From positions 1 through 46,577 of the forward strand of contig CAMTUJ010000018.1 of assembly GCA_947084925.1 (NCBI GenBank): a DNA stretch of 46,577 nt, read 5' to 3'. Both the position numbers and the translations under genes were made by a program. This stretch comes from JAGPUQ01 sp947084925 (GTDB taxonomy: Bacteria; Pseudomonadota; Gammaproteobacteria; Pseudomonadales; Porticoccaceae). The notes under the pieces were generated by a model. It saw only the letters and a program-made list of their open reading frames with translations. It did no database searches and was not told the origin of the DNA. This document shows positions 24,248 through 32,962 of the stretch, in pieces (position 1 is the first letter of the stretch; each line of letters opens with the position of its first letter).

Positions 24248-25486
24248 ATGACCATGGCAACCATGACCATGACCATCGCCCTCGGCGTCGGGATGTTCAC
24301 CGCCATCGTGCTGGGGCTGGTGTTTTTCATCCTCGGCGCGCGCTCCCGCCTGGTCAGCGCCGGGACCGTCGAGATCCTGGTGAACGGCGAACGCACCATC
24401 GCGGTGCCCGCCGGCGGCAAATTGCTGCAGACGCTGGCGTCGCAGAATCTTTTTCTGGCGTCGGCCTGCGGCGGCGGCGGCAGCTGCGCCCAGTGCCGGT
24501 GTGTGATTACGGAAGGCGGCGGGTCGATCCTGCCCACCGAACAGGCCCATTTCACCCCGCGCGAGGCCAAGGCGGGATGGCGTCTGTCCTGTCAGGTGCC
24601 GGTGAAGCAGAACATGAAAATCCAGGTTCCCCACGAGGTGTTCGGCGTCAAGCAGTGGGAATGCACCGTGGTGTCCAACCCCAATGTCGCGACCTTCATC
24701 AAGGAGCTGACGCTGAAACTTCCGGAGGGTGAGAGTGTGGCCTTTCGCGCCGGCGGCTATGTCCAGCTCGAAGCGCCGCCGCATGAGGTGAAATTCAGCG
24801 ATTTCGATATCGCCACGGAATATCGCGGCGATTGGGAGCGGTTCGGCTTTTTCAATTTCGAATCGAAACTCGCGGAACCGGTGATCCGCGCCTACTCCAT
24901 GGCGAACTATCCCGACGAGCGCGGCATCCTCAAGTTCAACATCCGCATTGCCACGCCGCCGCCGCGCACCCAGGGTCTGCCGCCCGGGTTGATGTCGTCC
25001 TATGTGTTCGGTTTGAAGCCCGGCGACAAGATACGGGTGTATGGCCCCTTCGGCGAGTTTTTTGCCAGGGACACCGACAAGGAGATGGTGTTCATCGGCG
25101 GCGGTGCCGGCATGGCGCCCATGCGATCGCATATCTTCGATCAACTCAAACGCCTCGAGACCAAGCGCAAGATGACCTTCTGGTACGGCGCGCGCAGTCT
25201 GCAGGAGATGTTCTATCAGGATGAATACGATGCGCTCGCGGCGGAAAATCCGAATTTCCGGTGGTTCGTGGCGCTCTCGGAGCCGCAGCCGGAAGACAAC
25301 TGGGCGGGTTACACCGGCTTCATCCACAATGTGCTGTACGAAAATTACCTGAAGGATCATGCCGCGCCCGAGGAATGCGAGTACTACATGTGCGGGCCGC
25401 CGATGATGAATGCCGCCGTGATTGCCATGCTCCACAAGCTGGGGGTGGAGGACGATCATATTTTCCTCGACGACTTCGGTGGCTGA
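24248..25486 (+). CDS. nqrF: Na+-translocating NADH:quinone reductase subunit F
   Basis: 412 residues: an N-terminal membrane helix, a plant-type [2Fe-2S] ferredoxin domain (CGGGGSCAQCRC with a fourth Cys in LSCQ), an FAD domain (RAYSMANYP) and an NADH domain (VFIGGGAGMAPMRSH ... CEYYMCGPPMM ... FLDDFGG). It is the entry point for electrons from NADH. The start is uncertain because several ATGs crowd the N-terminus (MTMATMTMTIALG); 24248 is taken as the first. Confidence 0.96.
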   Translation: MTMATMTMTIALGVGMFTAIVLGLVFFILGARSRLVSAGTVEILVNGERTIAVPAGGKLLQTLASQNLFLASACGGGGSCAQCRCVITEGGGSILPTEQAHFTPREAKAGWRLSCQVPVKQNMKIQVPHEVFGVKQWECTVVSNPNVATFIKELTLKLPEGESVAFRAGGYVQLEAPPHEVKFSDFDIATEYRGDWERFGFFNFESKLAEPVIRAYSMANYPDERGILKFNIRIATPPPRTQGLPPGLMSSYVFGLKPGDKIRVYGPFGEFFARDTDKEMVFIGGGAGMAPMRSHIFDQLKRLETKRKMTFWYGARSLQEMFYQDEYDALAAENPNFRWFVALSEPQPEDNWAGYTGFIHNVLYENYLKDHAAPEECEYYMCGPPMMNAAVIAMLHKLGVEDDHIFLDDFGG

Positions 25487-26522
25487 ACGCCGGTCTCCGC
25501 TGAGTTGGCTGCGCCGGGGCGCGTGGCTCGGCGTATGCGTCCTGCTGCTCACGGGTTGCGACCGCCGCCCGCGGGAAATCGCGTTTTCGGGCACCGCGTT
25601 CGCCACTTCATACCAGGTCAAGATAGTGGATCCGGGCGCCGCCTTTTCGGCGGACATCGTGCCCGGCGCGGTGCAGGCGCTGCTCGACGAGCTCGACCTG
25701 ACGCTCAGCACCTACAAGCCGGACTCGGAACTCAACCGCTTCAATCGTCAGCCGGTCGGCACTCCCTTTGTCGCGAGCGCGACCCTGTGGCAGATACTCG
25801 AAGTATCCAAACGCATCCACGAACTTTCGGAAGGCGCTTTTGACCCGACGGTGCGGCCGCTGGTCGATCTGTGGGGCTTCGGTCCCGTCGATACCGGCGA
25901 CCGCATTCCGACCGACGCCGAGATCGCCGCGCAGAAAAAGAAGCTGGGCTTCGACAAGATCGAGCTGAAAGCCGGCAATACGCTCGTGCGCCGCGCTGAT
26001 GTCACCCTGGATCTGTCGGCGATTGCCGAAGGTTACGCGGCGGATCGGGTGGCGGCACTGCTGGAAAATCTGGGTGCCACCAATTACATGGCGGGAATCG
26101 CCGGCGCCATCCGGGTCGCGGGACGCAATCGCGACGGCAAGGCGTGGCGCATCGCGGTGGAGCGCCCGAACCAGAACCCGGGCGAAGTGGAGCAGGTGCT
26201 GCGGGCCAGCGACATCGGGCTCTCCACCTCCGGCGACTACCGCAATTATTTCGAGCGCGACGGCGTGCGCTACTCCCACGAAATCGATCCCCGTACCGGG
26301 CGACCCATCACCAATAATCTCGCGTCCATCACGGTCTTTGCCGCGACGGCAGCCGAGGCCGACGCGCTGGCCACCGCGTTGATGGTGATGGGACCGGAGC
26401 GCGCCCGGCGGTTTGGCGAAGCCAATGATCTGGCCCTGTTTCTGGTGACGCGCGAGCACGAAGGATTTGCCGCAAGCCATACCAGCCAGCTCAAGCCCTA
26501 TCTGAGCGAGCAGCGGCCATGA
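25479..26522 (+). CDS. apbE: FAD:protein FMN transferase
   Basis: 347-residue lipoprotein flavin transferase that attaches FMN to threonines of NqrB and NqrC using FAD and Mg2+. GTG 25479, overlapping the nqrF stop, gives a short lipoprotein signal ending LLTGC (C27). Family marks are FSGTAFATSYQVKI, DLSAIAEGYAADRV, SGDYRNYFERDGVRYSHEIDP and DALATALMVMG. Its position inside the nqr operon assigns it to maturation of that complex. The stop overlaps the nqrM start. Confidence 0.93.
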   Translation: MAERRSPLSWLRRGAWLGVCVLLLTGCDRRPREIAFSGTAFATSYQVKIVDPGAAFSADIVPGAVQALLDELDLTLSTYKPDSELNRFNRQPVGTPFVASATLWQILEVSKRIHELSEGAFDPTVRPLVDLWGFGPVDTGDRIPTDAEIAAQKKKLGFDKIELKAGNTLVRRADVTLDLSAIAEGYAADRVAALLENLGATNYMAGIAGAIRVAGRNRDGKAWRIAVERPNQNPGEVEQVLRASDIGLSTSGDYRNYFERDGVRYSHEIDPRTGRPITNNLASITVFAATAAEADALATALMVMGPERARRFGEANDLALFLVTREHEGFAASHTSQLKPYLSEQRP

Positions 26523-26803
26523 TCGAATTCCTGCTCGCCCTGGGAATACTGATGCTGCTGATCGCCGGCATGTCGATCGGCGTGCTGATGGGGCGCAAGC
26601 CGATTGCCGGATCCTGCGGCGGCATGGCGGCGCTCGGCATGGAAGTGGAGTGCGAAATCTGTGGTGGCGATACCACCAGGTGTGTCGAACCGGACGCCGG
26701 TCCGGATGCTCCGCGGCAGACCCTGGCGCATGACGCGGCGAAATTCCTGCGCGGGTCGCAAGGCCAGCAGGTGGGTGTTGGTCAGGAGGTGACGCGGACC
26801 TGA
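26519..26803 (+). CDS. nqrM: Na+-NQR maturation protein NqrM
   Basis: 94 residues: one N-terminal membrane helix (FLLALGILMLLIAGMSIGVLM) and a cysteine cluster (C33, C45, C48, C55; pattern GSCGGMAALGMEVECEICGG). NqrM (formerly DUF539) is needed to assemble the NqrD/E iron centre, probably by delivering iron through these cysteines. It overlaps the apbE stop by 4 bp and closes the operon. The tail after residue 60 is longer than the core family and not conserved to my knowledge. Confidence 0.9.
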   Translation: MIEFLLALGILMLLIAGMSIGVLMGRKPIAGSCGGMAALGMEVECEICGGDTTRCVEPDAGPDAPRQTLAHDAAKFLRGSQGQQVGVGQEVTRT

Positions 26804-26833
26804 ATTCAGGGGGCAAAAACCCCGGACCCGGCG

Positions 26834-27166
26834 TTAGTTGAGCGGGGCCGGCGTCGCGGTTCCCTTCAGCACCGTGTGCAGGACCAGATCGCGTTCAAAA
26901 TAGACACGGTAGTTTTCGTAATCCCAGGACGAAATCGGGGGGCTGCCGACGGCGGGCTGTTGCGCCAGTGGTGCGCCGAAGCGCCGCTCGACTTCGGCTT
27001 TGGTGGTGCCCCGTTTGGGTACTTCCAGCACGCGCTTTTCAGCCGCCTGCTGCCCCACCGGGACCTGAATGACTTCGGCCGCGGCGGGCGCCGCGGGTAC
27101 CGTCGTCGCAAGGACCGTGGCGCCAAGTGAAAGGGCAGCCAGAACAACACCAGTGCATGTTTTCAT
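26834..27166 (-). CDS. Small secreted protein of unknown function
   Basis: 110 residues on the minus strand, convergent with nqrM. A signal peptide (MKTCTGVVLAALSLGATVLA..., cleaved near AAA at about 30) is followed by a compact domain: LEVPKRGTTKAEVERRFGAP, then ISSWDYENYRVYFERDLVLHTVL. The pattern of a helix (AEVERRFGAP) then beta strands resembles SmpA/BamE-like small folds in miniature, but I cannot assign it. AGGA upstream of the ATG at 27166 supports this start over the longer frame from 27247. Confidence 0.7.
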   Translation of the reverse strand: MKTCTGVVLAALSLGATVLATTVPAAPAAAEVIQVPVGQQAAEKRVLEVPKRGTTKAEVERRFGAPLAQQPAVGSPPISSWDYENYRVYFERDLVLHTVLKGTATPAPLN

Positions 27167-27385
27167 GAAATTCCTGCCTCGGGGCGCCGATCGGTGGTGA
27201 TGGCGACCCTGATTATAGCTATCCGCGACCGCGGAAGTACAATCCACGCGGCGCGTTGCTGGACTTCGAAGTGATGCAGTTTCACGGAGTTACGCCAATG
27301 TTGTCATCGAATTCGGAGATCGGTGGTGCGCGTCCCGGGATTTGCGTCACAGACGCCCGGACACCGTGCTCATGCTGAGGTGCCC

Positions 27386-28621
27386 GTGCTGAGCCAGGCG
27401 CGTCTCGCGCTCTTTGTCGGCCTGCGCTATGCCTTCGGCAACCGGGGGCAGGGCTATCTGTCGTTCGTGTCGGTATTTTCACTGGCGGCGATGACGCTCG
27501 GCGTCACCATCCTGATTGTCGTGCTGTCGGTGATGAACGGATTTGACCGGGAAATCAAGACGCGCATGCTGGATGTGGTGCCCCAGGCCACGTTGTCCCG
27601 GCCCGAGGGGCTCGCGGACTGGGCGGCGCTCCGCGACCAGCTCGCCGTGCGCGCGGGTATGACGGTGGCGCCCTATGTGGAAGGTCAGGCCCTGGTCGGC
27701 TTCGGCCGCGGACAGGCGCCCGCGGTGGTGTACGGGCTGGAGTCCGCCGGGCTCGCCGAACGCATCGGACCCCATATGGTGGCCGGCGCCGTGCAGGCGC
27801 TCGCTCCCGGCGAGTTCGGCGTCGTGATTGGACAACTGCTGGCCCGCGAGCTGGGCGTGGTGCCCGGAGACAAGCTGCTGGTCACCTTGCCGGAGCTGTC
27901 CATAACGCCCGCCGGCGCGTTTCCGCGCGTGAAGCGGGTCACCCTGGTCGGCGTGTATCGCGTCGGCGGACAGCTCGATAACGGCGTGGCGTTTCTGCAC
28001 CTTGCCGATGCGCAAAAGCTGTTCCGGCGCGGTGATCGCGTCGATGGCCTGCGCTTTACGCTGACCGACCCCTATCGGCTGGAAGGCGTCGAAGCCCTGC
28101 GCGAACGCTATCCGGAGTACCGGGTTTCCACCTGGCAGGACGAGGCGAGCGATCTCTTTCACGCCCTGCGCATGGAGAAAGCGGTGGTCGGATTGCTGCT
28201 GTCGGTGATCGTCGGCGTGGCCGCCTTCAATATCGTCGCCGCGCTGGTGCTGATGGTGAACGAGAAGCGCTCCGCCATTGGCGTGCTGCGCAGTTACGGC
28301 GCCAGCCGCGGCACCATCGCCGCGATTTTCAACGTGCAGGGCTGCGCATTGGGCCTCACCGGCATCGCGCTGGGCGCCGTGCTGGGCGGCGCCCTGGCGC
28401 TTCGGCTCGCGGATCTGATCGCCTGGATCGAGGATCTGTTCGGTTTCCGTATCTTCGATCCGGAACTCTATTTCATCACGCGCCTGCCGTCGCAGTTGCG
28501 GTGGCCCGATGTGGCCTGGGTGTGTGCCGGCGCCGGTGTCCTCACCCTGCTGGCTACCCTGTACCCCGCCTGGCGCGCCGGTCGTCTTGATCCCGTGGAG
28601 GCGCTGCAAGGTGCGCATTGA
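27386..28621 (+). CDS. lolC: Lipoprotein-releasing system permease LolC
   Basis: 411-residue inner-membrane permease with one N-terminal helix, a large periplasmic MacB-like domain and three C-terminal helices (MEKAVVGLLLSVIVGVAAFNIV...; YPAWRAGRLDPVEALQG). LSFVSVFSLAAMTLGVTILIVVLSVMNGF is the Lol signature. With LolD and LolE it extracts lipoproteins for transfer to LolA. GTG 27386 with GAGG 5 nt upstream is preferred to the longer frame from 27323, whose start lacks similarity. The stop overlaps lolD. Confidence 0.93.
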   Translation: MLSQARLALFVGLRYAFGNRGQGYLSFVSVFSLAAMTLGVTILIVVLSVMNGFDREIKTRMLDVVPQATLSRPEGLADWAALRDQLAVRAGMTVAPYVEGQALVGFGRGQAPAVVYGLESAGLAERIGPHMVAGAVQALAPGEFGVVIGQLLARELGVVPGDKLLVTLPELSITPAGAFPRVKRVTLVGVYRVGGQLDNGVAFLHLADAQKLFRRGDRVDGLRFTLTDPYRLEGVEALRERYPEYRVSTWQDEASDLFHALRMEKAVVGLLLSVIVGVAAFNIVAALVLMVNEKRSAIGVLRSYGASRGTIAAIFNVQGCALGLTGIALGAVLGGALALRLADLIAWIEDLFGFRIFDPELYFITRLPSQLRWPDVAWVCAGAGVLTLLATLYPAWRAGRLDPVEALQGAH

Positions 28622-29372
28622 AAATCAGTCAGTTGCAGTGCTTTGTTGCAGTGGAGTCGGAAAAAGCTACTGGCAGGGCGCGCAGCAGGTGCAGGTGTTG
28701 CGCGAGCTGGCGCTGGAGATAAAGGCCGGCGAAATGATCGGCATCATGGGCGCTTCCGGGTCCGGCAAATCGACGCTGCTCAATCTGCTGGGCGGCCTGG
28801 ATCGTCCCGATACCGGCCGCATCGAACTGCTCGGCCGCGATCTGGCCGCGCTGTCGGATCGGGAGCTCGCCCGGGCGCGCAACCGCCATCTCGGCTTTGT
28901 GTACCAGTTTCACCATCTGCTGGGCGAGTTCAGCGCGGTCGAAAATGCCGCCATGCCGCTGCTGATCGCCGGGCTGGGGCGACGGGAAGCCTTCCGGCGC
29001 GCGACCGCGCTGCTCACCGCGGTGGGTCTTGCCGGGCGGCTTCAGCACCGGCCCGCCCAGTTGTCCGGCGGCGAGCGGCAGCGCGTTGCGGTGGCGCGCG
29101 CGCTCGCCAACCGGCCCGACTGTGTATTCATGGACGAGCCTACCGGCAATCTTGATCGCGGCAGCGCCGATCAGGTGGTGGCGCTGTTGCTGGATCTCAA
29201 CCGCGAGCTCGGGATCAGTTTCGTCGTGGTCTCCCACGACGAGCGCGTGGCGGGGCGGATGCAGCGGGTGCTGATGCTGGAGGACGGCCGTCTGCTCGAA
29301 ACGTCCCTCGGCGATTCCAGCCGCCATGATCCGAACCGCCATGATCCCGGCCGGCAAGGAGCCGACGGCTGA
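28611..29372 (+). CDS. lolD: Lipoprotein-releasing system ATPase LolD
   Basis: 253-residue ABC ATPase. Walker A is GASGSGKST, the Q-loop is in FVYQFHHLLGEFSAVENAAMPLL (a LolD hallmark), the signature is LSGGERQRVAVARAL and Walker B is VFMDEPTGNLD. GTG 28611 overlaps the end of lolC. The C-terminal tail contains a short repeated RHDPNRHDPGR stretch that is unusual for the family and may be flexible. The stop is shared with the lolE start (TGATG). Confidence 0.94.
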   Translation: MRIENQSVAVLCCSGVGKSYWQGAQQVQVLRELALEIKAGEMIGIMGASGSGKSTLLNLLGGLDRPDTGRIELLGRDLAALSDRELARARNRHLGFVYQFHHLLGEFSAVENAAMPLLIAGLGRREAFRRATALLTAVGLAGRLQHRPAQLSGGERQRVAVARALANRPDCVFMDEPTGNLDRGSADQVVALLLDLNRELGISFVVVSHDERVAGRMQRVLMLEDGRLLETSLGDSSRHDPNRHDPGRQGADG

Positions 29373-30580
29373 TGGCCAGCTATCCGCTCCTGATCGGCTG
29401 GCGGTTTTTCCGCGCCGGCAGCGGCAATCGCCTGGTGTCGTTCGTCTCCCTGCTGGCGGTCGCGGGTCTGGTGCTGGGCGTGGCGCTGATGATCGTGGTG
29501 CTCGCGGTCATGAACGGATTCGATCGCGAGATGCGTACCCGGATTCTCGGTCTGGTGCCCCATGTGCAGCTGTCGCGCGACGGCGGCATCGCCGACTGGC
29601 GGACGCTGGCGCCCCGGCTGCTGGAAGATCCCGCCATCCTCAGTGCCACGCCTTTTGTGCGCCTCGGCGGCATGGTCAATTTTCACGGTCGGGTGGTCCC
29701 GGTGGAACTGCTCGGCGCCAGCGCCACTGCCGGCAGCCGTTACGCGGCGCTCGGTCCACTGACGCAGGAAGACGGTCTGCTGCTCTCGCGCCGGATCGCG
29801 GATCGCCTGGGCGCGCAAGAGGGCGACGCGCTGACGCTGTTCGTGGCGGGAAGCGACAGCGGTGGTCGCGGCGCCATGCCGGCGGCGCGGGCGTTCCGGG
29901 TGACCGGCATCTTCGCCACCCACACCACGCTCGACAATGCCCTGGTGATAACCCGGCTGGAAACCGCCGCTGCGCTTGCGGGTCTGGATGGGCGTGTGCA
30001 GGGCTTGCAACTGGAGCTGGTCGATCCCTTCGCGGCGCGCGCGATGGCGTACCGGCTGCTGGAAAAGTTGCCGGCGGGCTATCGCTTCACCGACTGGCTG
30101 CAAACCCACGGCAATCTTTACCAGGCCATCAACATGTCGCGCAGTCTGGTGGGCATGCTGGTGTTCGCGGTGATCGCGGTCGCCGTTTTCAACGTGGTGG
30201 CGCTGCTGGTGATGACGGTCGTCGAAAAACGTCCGGCCATCGCGATCCTGAAAACCCAGGGCGCGACGCGGGGCGGAATCATCGGCGTATTCATCACCCA
30301 GGGCAGCCTGATCGGTCTGCTCGGCGTCGGACTCGGCGTGCTGCTGGGCTGCCTCGGTGCCCTGGTGCTGGGCGACGCCGTGAACTGGCTGGAAAACCTG
30401 CTGGATTTCCGCTTCCTTAACGTGGCTGTCTATCCCATCGACTACATCCCGACGGACTTGCGGGCGGGCGACGTCCTGGCAGTGGCGCTGGTCGCCCTCG
30501 GCCTCAATTTTCTGGCGGCGTTGTATCCGGCGTGGCGCGCGGCAGCGGTGCCTCCGGCCCAGGTGCTGCGTTACGAATAG
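29372..30580 (+). CDS. lolE: Lipoprotein-releasing system permease LolE
   Basis: 402 residues, paralogous to LolC with the same architecture: VSFVSLLAVAGLVLGVALMIVVLAVMNGF near the start and ALYPAWRAAAVPPAQVLRYE at the end. LolE and LolC bind opposite faces of the system, LolE taking up the lipoprotein. The order lolC-lolD-lolE matches E. coli. Its last 77 bp overlap the minus-strand DUF2062 gene. Confidence 0.92.
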   Translation: MASYPLLIGWRFFRAGSGNRLVSFVSLLAVAGLVLGVALMIVVLAVMNGFDREMRTRILGLVPHVQLSRDGGIADWRTLAPRLLEDPAILSATPFVRLGGMVNFHGRVVPVELLGASATAGSRYAALGPLTQEDGLLLSRRIADRLGAQEGDALTLFVAGSDSGGRGAMPAARAFRVTGIFATHTTLDNALVITRLETAAALAGLDGRVQGLQLELVDPFAARAMAYRLLEKLPAGYRFTDWLQTHGNLYQAINMSRSLVGMLVFAVIAVAVFNVVALLVMTVVEKRPAIAILKTQGATRGGIIGVFITQGSLIGLLGVGLGVLLGCLGALVLGDAVNWLENLLDFRFLNVAVYPIDYIPTDLRAGDVLAVALVALGLNFLAALYPAWRAAAVPPAQVLRYE

Positions 30581-31124
30581 GGTCGCCGCGCGCCGCTTTG
30601 CGCTGCTCCCAGCGGCGCACCGCCTGCCAGCGCCACAGGCCCCGGATGGCGGCGTAGCCCAGCAAGCCGGTCGCGGCGCCGATCAGCAGGCTGCCGGTGA
30701 GCAAGGGTGGGAGCAAGTCAGCGCCCTGAGTACTCAGCCACTCCCAGGTGAATTGCGGGTTGAAGGCGGCCTCCGGCTTGCCCAGCACCAGTGTGCCGAC
30801 CTGATAGCAGAGCAGGGTAAGAGGTGGGATGGTCACCGGATTGCTGATGAACACCAGGGCCATGGTGATGGGCAGATTGCAACGCAACGCCAGCGCGAAC
30901 AGCCCGGCGATGAGCAGTTGTCCCGGCAGGGGGATGAATGCCGTGAACAGCCCGAAACCGAATGCCATGGAAACCGAACGTCGGTTGAGGTGAAAGAGGT
31001 CGGAATCCTTGAGACCGAGCCCAATCCAGCGTAAGCGGTTGTCGTTCAGTACCGCGTGGATATCGGGCAGTTTGCGTTTGAGGAAGCGTCGCGGCACGGC
31101 AGCGATCCTGGGCGGGGCCGGCAT
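30504..31124 (-). CDS. DUF2062 membrane protein
   Basis: 206 residues on the minus strand. Two or three membrane segments and the DUF2062 signature FGFGLFTAFIPLPGQLLIAGLFALALRCNLPITMALVFISNPVT are clear. Family members are small inner-membrane proteins of unknown role, sometimes near glycosyltransferases. The frame opens at 31238; start 31124 (MPAPPRIAAVP) is nearer family length. The 3' end overlaps lolE by 77 bp in a convergent arrangement and the tail is charged and low in complexity. Confidence 0.85.
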   Translation of the reverse strand: MPAPPRIAAVPRRFLKRKLPDIHAVLNDNRLRWIGLGLKDSDLFHLNRRSVSMAFGFGLFTAFIPLPGQLLIAGLFALALRCNLPITMALVFISNPVTIPPLTLLCYQVGTLVLGKPEAAFNPQFTWEWLSTQGADLLPPLLTGSLLIGAATGLLGYAAIRGLWRWQAVRRWEQRKAARGDPIRNAAPGPEAPLPRATPDTTPPEN

Positions 31125-31228
31125 TATCCCGAACTTGACCGGGCACGGCCAGCGCGCGGACGGCGCCTTCTCCTTGGCCGCCGGGACGGTGCTCGCTACA
31201 CTGCGCGAAATTTCCCGGGCTCTCCCTG

Positions 31229-32827
31229 TTGCAAGCACCCGACCGCTCGACTCCGGCGCCGCCTTCGCGGCAGCGCGGCCTGCTCCGTTCCAGTCTGATC
31301 GTAGGCGCCATGACCGGGTTGTCGCGGGTCGCGGGGCTGCTCCGGGACATGGTGCTGGCCCGCACCATCGGCGCCGACGGGCTCGCCGACGCTTTTTTTG
31401 TCGCCTTCAAGCTGCCCAATTTTTTGCGCCGGTTGTTTGCCGAAGGCGCCTTCAGCCAGGCTTTTGTGCCGGTACTGGCGGAGTACCGGGAAAAGGGCTC
31501 CCACGCGGCGGTGCGGGAACTGCTGGATCGGGTCGCGGGCACGCTGGGCGCGGCACTGCTGGCGCTCACGGTGCTGGCGACCCTGGGTGCGCCCGTACTG
31601 GCGTGGGTGTTCGCGCCCGGGTTCGCGGCCGACCCCGCCAAATTCGCGGTCACCATCGAGCTGATCCGGATCACTTTTCCCTATCTGCTGTTCATCTCGC
31701 TGGCCGGCTTCGCGGGTGGCATTCTCAACAGCTACGACCGCTTTGCGATTCCGGCTTTCACGCCGATCTGGCTGAACCTGTGCATGATCGCGGCGGTGCT
31801 GGCGGCGACGCCCTGGTTCGCCAGTCCGGTTTACGCGCTGGCCTGGGGCGTGTTCGCGGCGGGTCTGGTGCAGTTGCTGTTCCAGCTGCCTTTTCTCGCG
31901 CAACTGCATCTGCTGCCGCGCCCGAAGCTGGGCTGGCACCACCCGGGCGTGCGGCGCATTCTCAAGCTCATGGTGCCGGCGCTGTTCGGGGTCTCGGTCA
32001 GCCAGATCAACCTGCTGCTCGATACCATCATCGCCTCCTTCCTGCCGGTGGGCAGCGTGTCCTGGCTGTATTACTCGGATCGTCTGGTGGAACTGCCGCT
32101 CGGCGTGTTTGCGGTGGCGGCGGCGACCGTGATCCTGCCCCGTCTGTCGCGCCTGCACAGTGGCGCGGATCCGGCCCGTTTCGCAACCACCCTGGACTGG
32201 GGGTTGCGCTTCGTCCTCCTGATTGCGGTGCCGGCCACCATTGCATTGGTGGTGCTGGCCGAGCCGCTGCTGACCGCGTTGTTCTACAACGGTGCGACGA
32301 TGGGGCGGCGCGATATCGAGATGGCCGCGTTCAGCCTGCGCGCATTTTCCCTGGGGTTGGTGGCCTTCATGTGCATCAAGGTGCTCGCCTCCGGTTACTT
32401 CGCGCGGCAGGACATCCGCACACCGGTGGTCATCGGCATCATCGCCATGGTCACCAACATGGGCCTGAACCTGGTGATGGCACTGCCGCTGCATCATTAT
32501 TTTCGCCTCGGTCACGCGGGGTTGGCGGGGGCGACCGCGCTCGCCGCCTGGGTGAACGCCGGTCTGCTGCTGCGCGGCTTGCTGCGCGCCGGCGTGTATC
32601 GACCGGGGCGCGAGTGGCGGCGCTTCGGCGCGCTGCTGGGAATTGCCAATCTGGCGATGCTGCTGTGCCTGCTGGTGCTGCGCGATGCCTGGGGCGACTG
32701 GACGGCGCTGGCGTTCTGGCCCCGTGCGGGGGCGTTGATGGTGGTGTGCGGGGCCGGCCTGAGTGTCTATGTCGGCGCGCTGTTTGCCGGCGGCTTGCGG
32801 CTGCGCGATCTGCGCGAGGTACGCTGA
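31229..32827 (+). CDS. murJ: Lipid II flippase MurJ
   Basis: 532 residues, about 14 membrane helices (MviN/MurJ of the MOP superfamily). It moves lipid II across the inner membrane for peptidoglycan synthesis. LRSSLIVGAMTGLSRVAGLLRDMVLARTIGA and DAFFVAFKLPNFLRRLFAEGAFSQAFVPVL are diagnostic. The start is a TTG at 31229 with no good ribosome-binding site; the first conserved block follows soon after, so any error is a few residues. Its neighbours ribF and ileS are common partners of murJ. Confidence 0.94.
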   Translation: MQAPDRSTPAPPSRQRGLLRSSLIVGAMTGLSRVAGLLRDMVLARTIGADGLADAFFVAFKLPNFLRRLFAEGAFSQAFVPVLAEYREKGSHAAVRELLDRVAGTLGAALLALTVLATLGAPVLAWVFAPGFAADPAKFAVTIELIRITFPYLLFISLAGFAGGILNSYDRFAIPAFTPIWLNLCMIAAVLAATPWFASPVYALAWGVFAAGLVQLLFQLPFLAQLHLLPRPKLGWHHPGVRRILKLMVPALFGVSVSQINLLLDTIIASFLPVGSVSWLYYSDRLVELPLGVFAVAAATVILPRLSRLHSGADPARFATTLDWGLRFVLLIAVPATIALVVLAEPLLTALFYNGATMGRRDIEMAAFSLRAFSLGLVAFMCIKVLASGYFARQDIRTPVVIGIIAMVTNMGLNLVMALPLHHYFRLGHAGLAGATALAAWVNAGLLLRGLLRAGVYRPGREWRRFGALLGIANLAMLLCLLVLRDAWGDWTALAFWPRAGALMVVCGAGLSVYVGALFAGGLRLRDLREVR

Positions 32828-32884
32828 GCCACGTTTGCGGGCGCCGCCGGCGCGGGATCATTCCGCCGCGTTCCCGGGCCGGTA

Positions 32885-32890
32885 TATACT
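32885..32890 (+). promoter_or_regulatory. Possible -10 element before ribF
   Basis: TATACT sits in a GC-rich gap between murJ and ribF, 73 bp upstream of the ribF start. The region 17-18 bp further upstream has no clear -35, so this is weak. Confidence 0.3.
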
Positions 32891-32962
32891 CCGCGCTCGT
32901 TTTGGTCGGCGCGGCACGGCAGGTGCGCGGTCGGAGCTGGCTCCGCGCAACCCTGGCCGAAA

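Noticed and set aside
23360..25711. A 783-codon frame antisense to nqrD-nqrF/apbE
   Set aside because: It is a shadow of several confident operon genes and resembles no family.
26809..26824. Hairpin GGGG-CAAAAA-CCCC between nqrM and the minus-strand gene
   Set aside because: The stem is only 4 bp and there is no T-run, so it is too weak to call a terminator.
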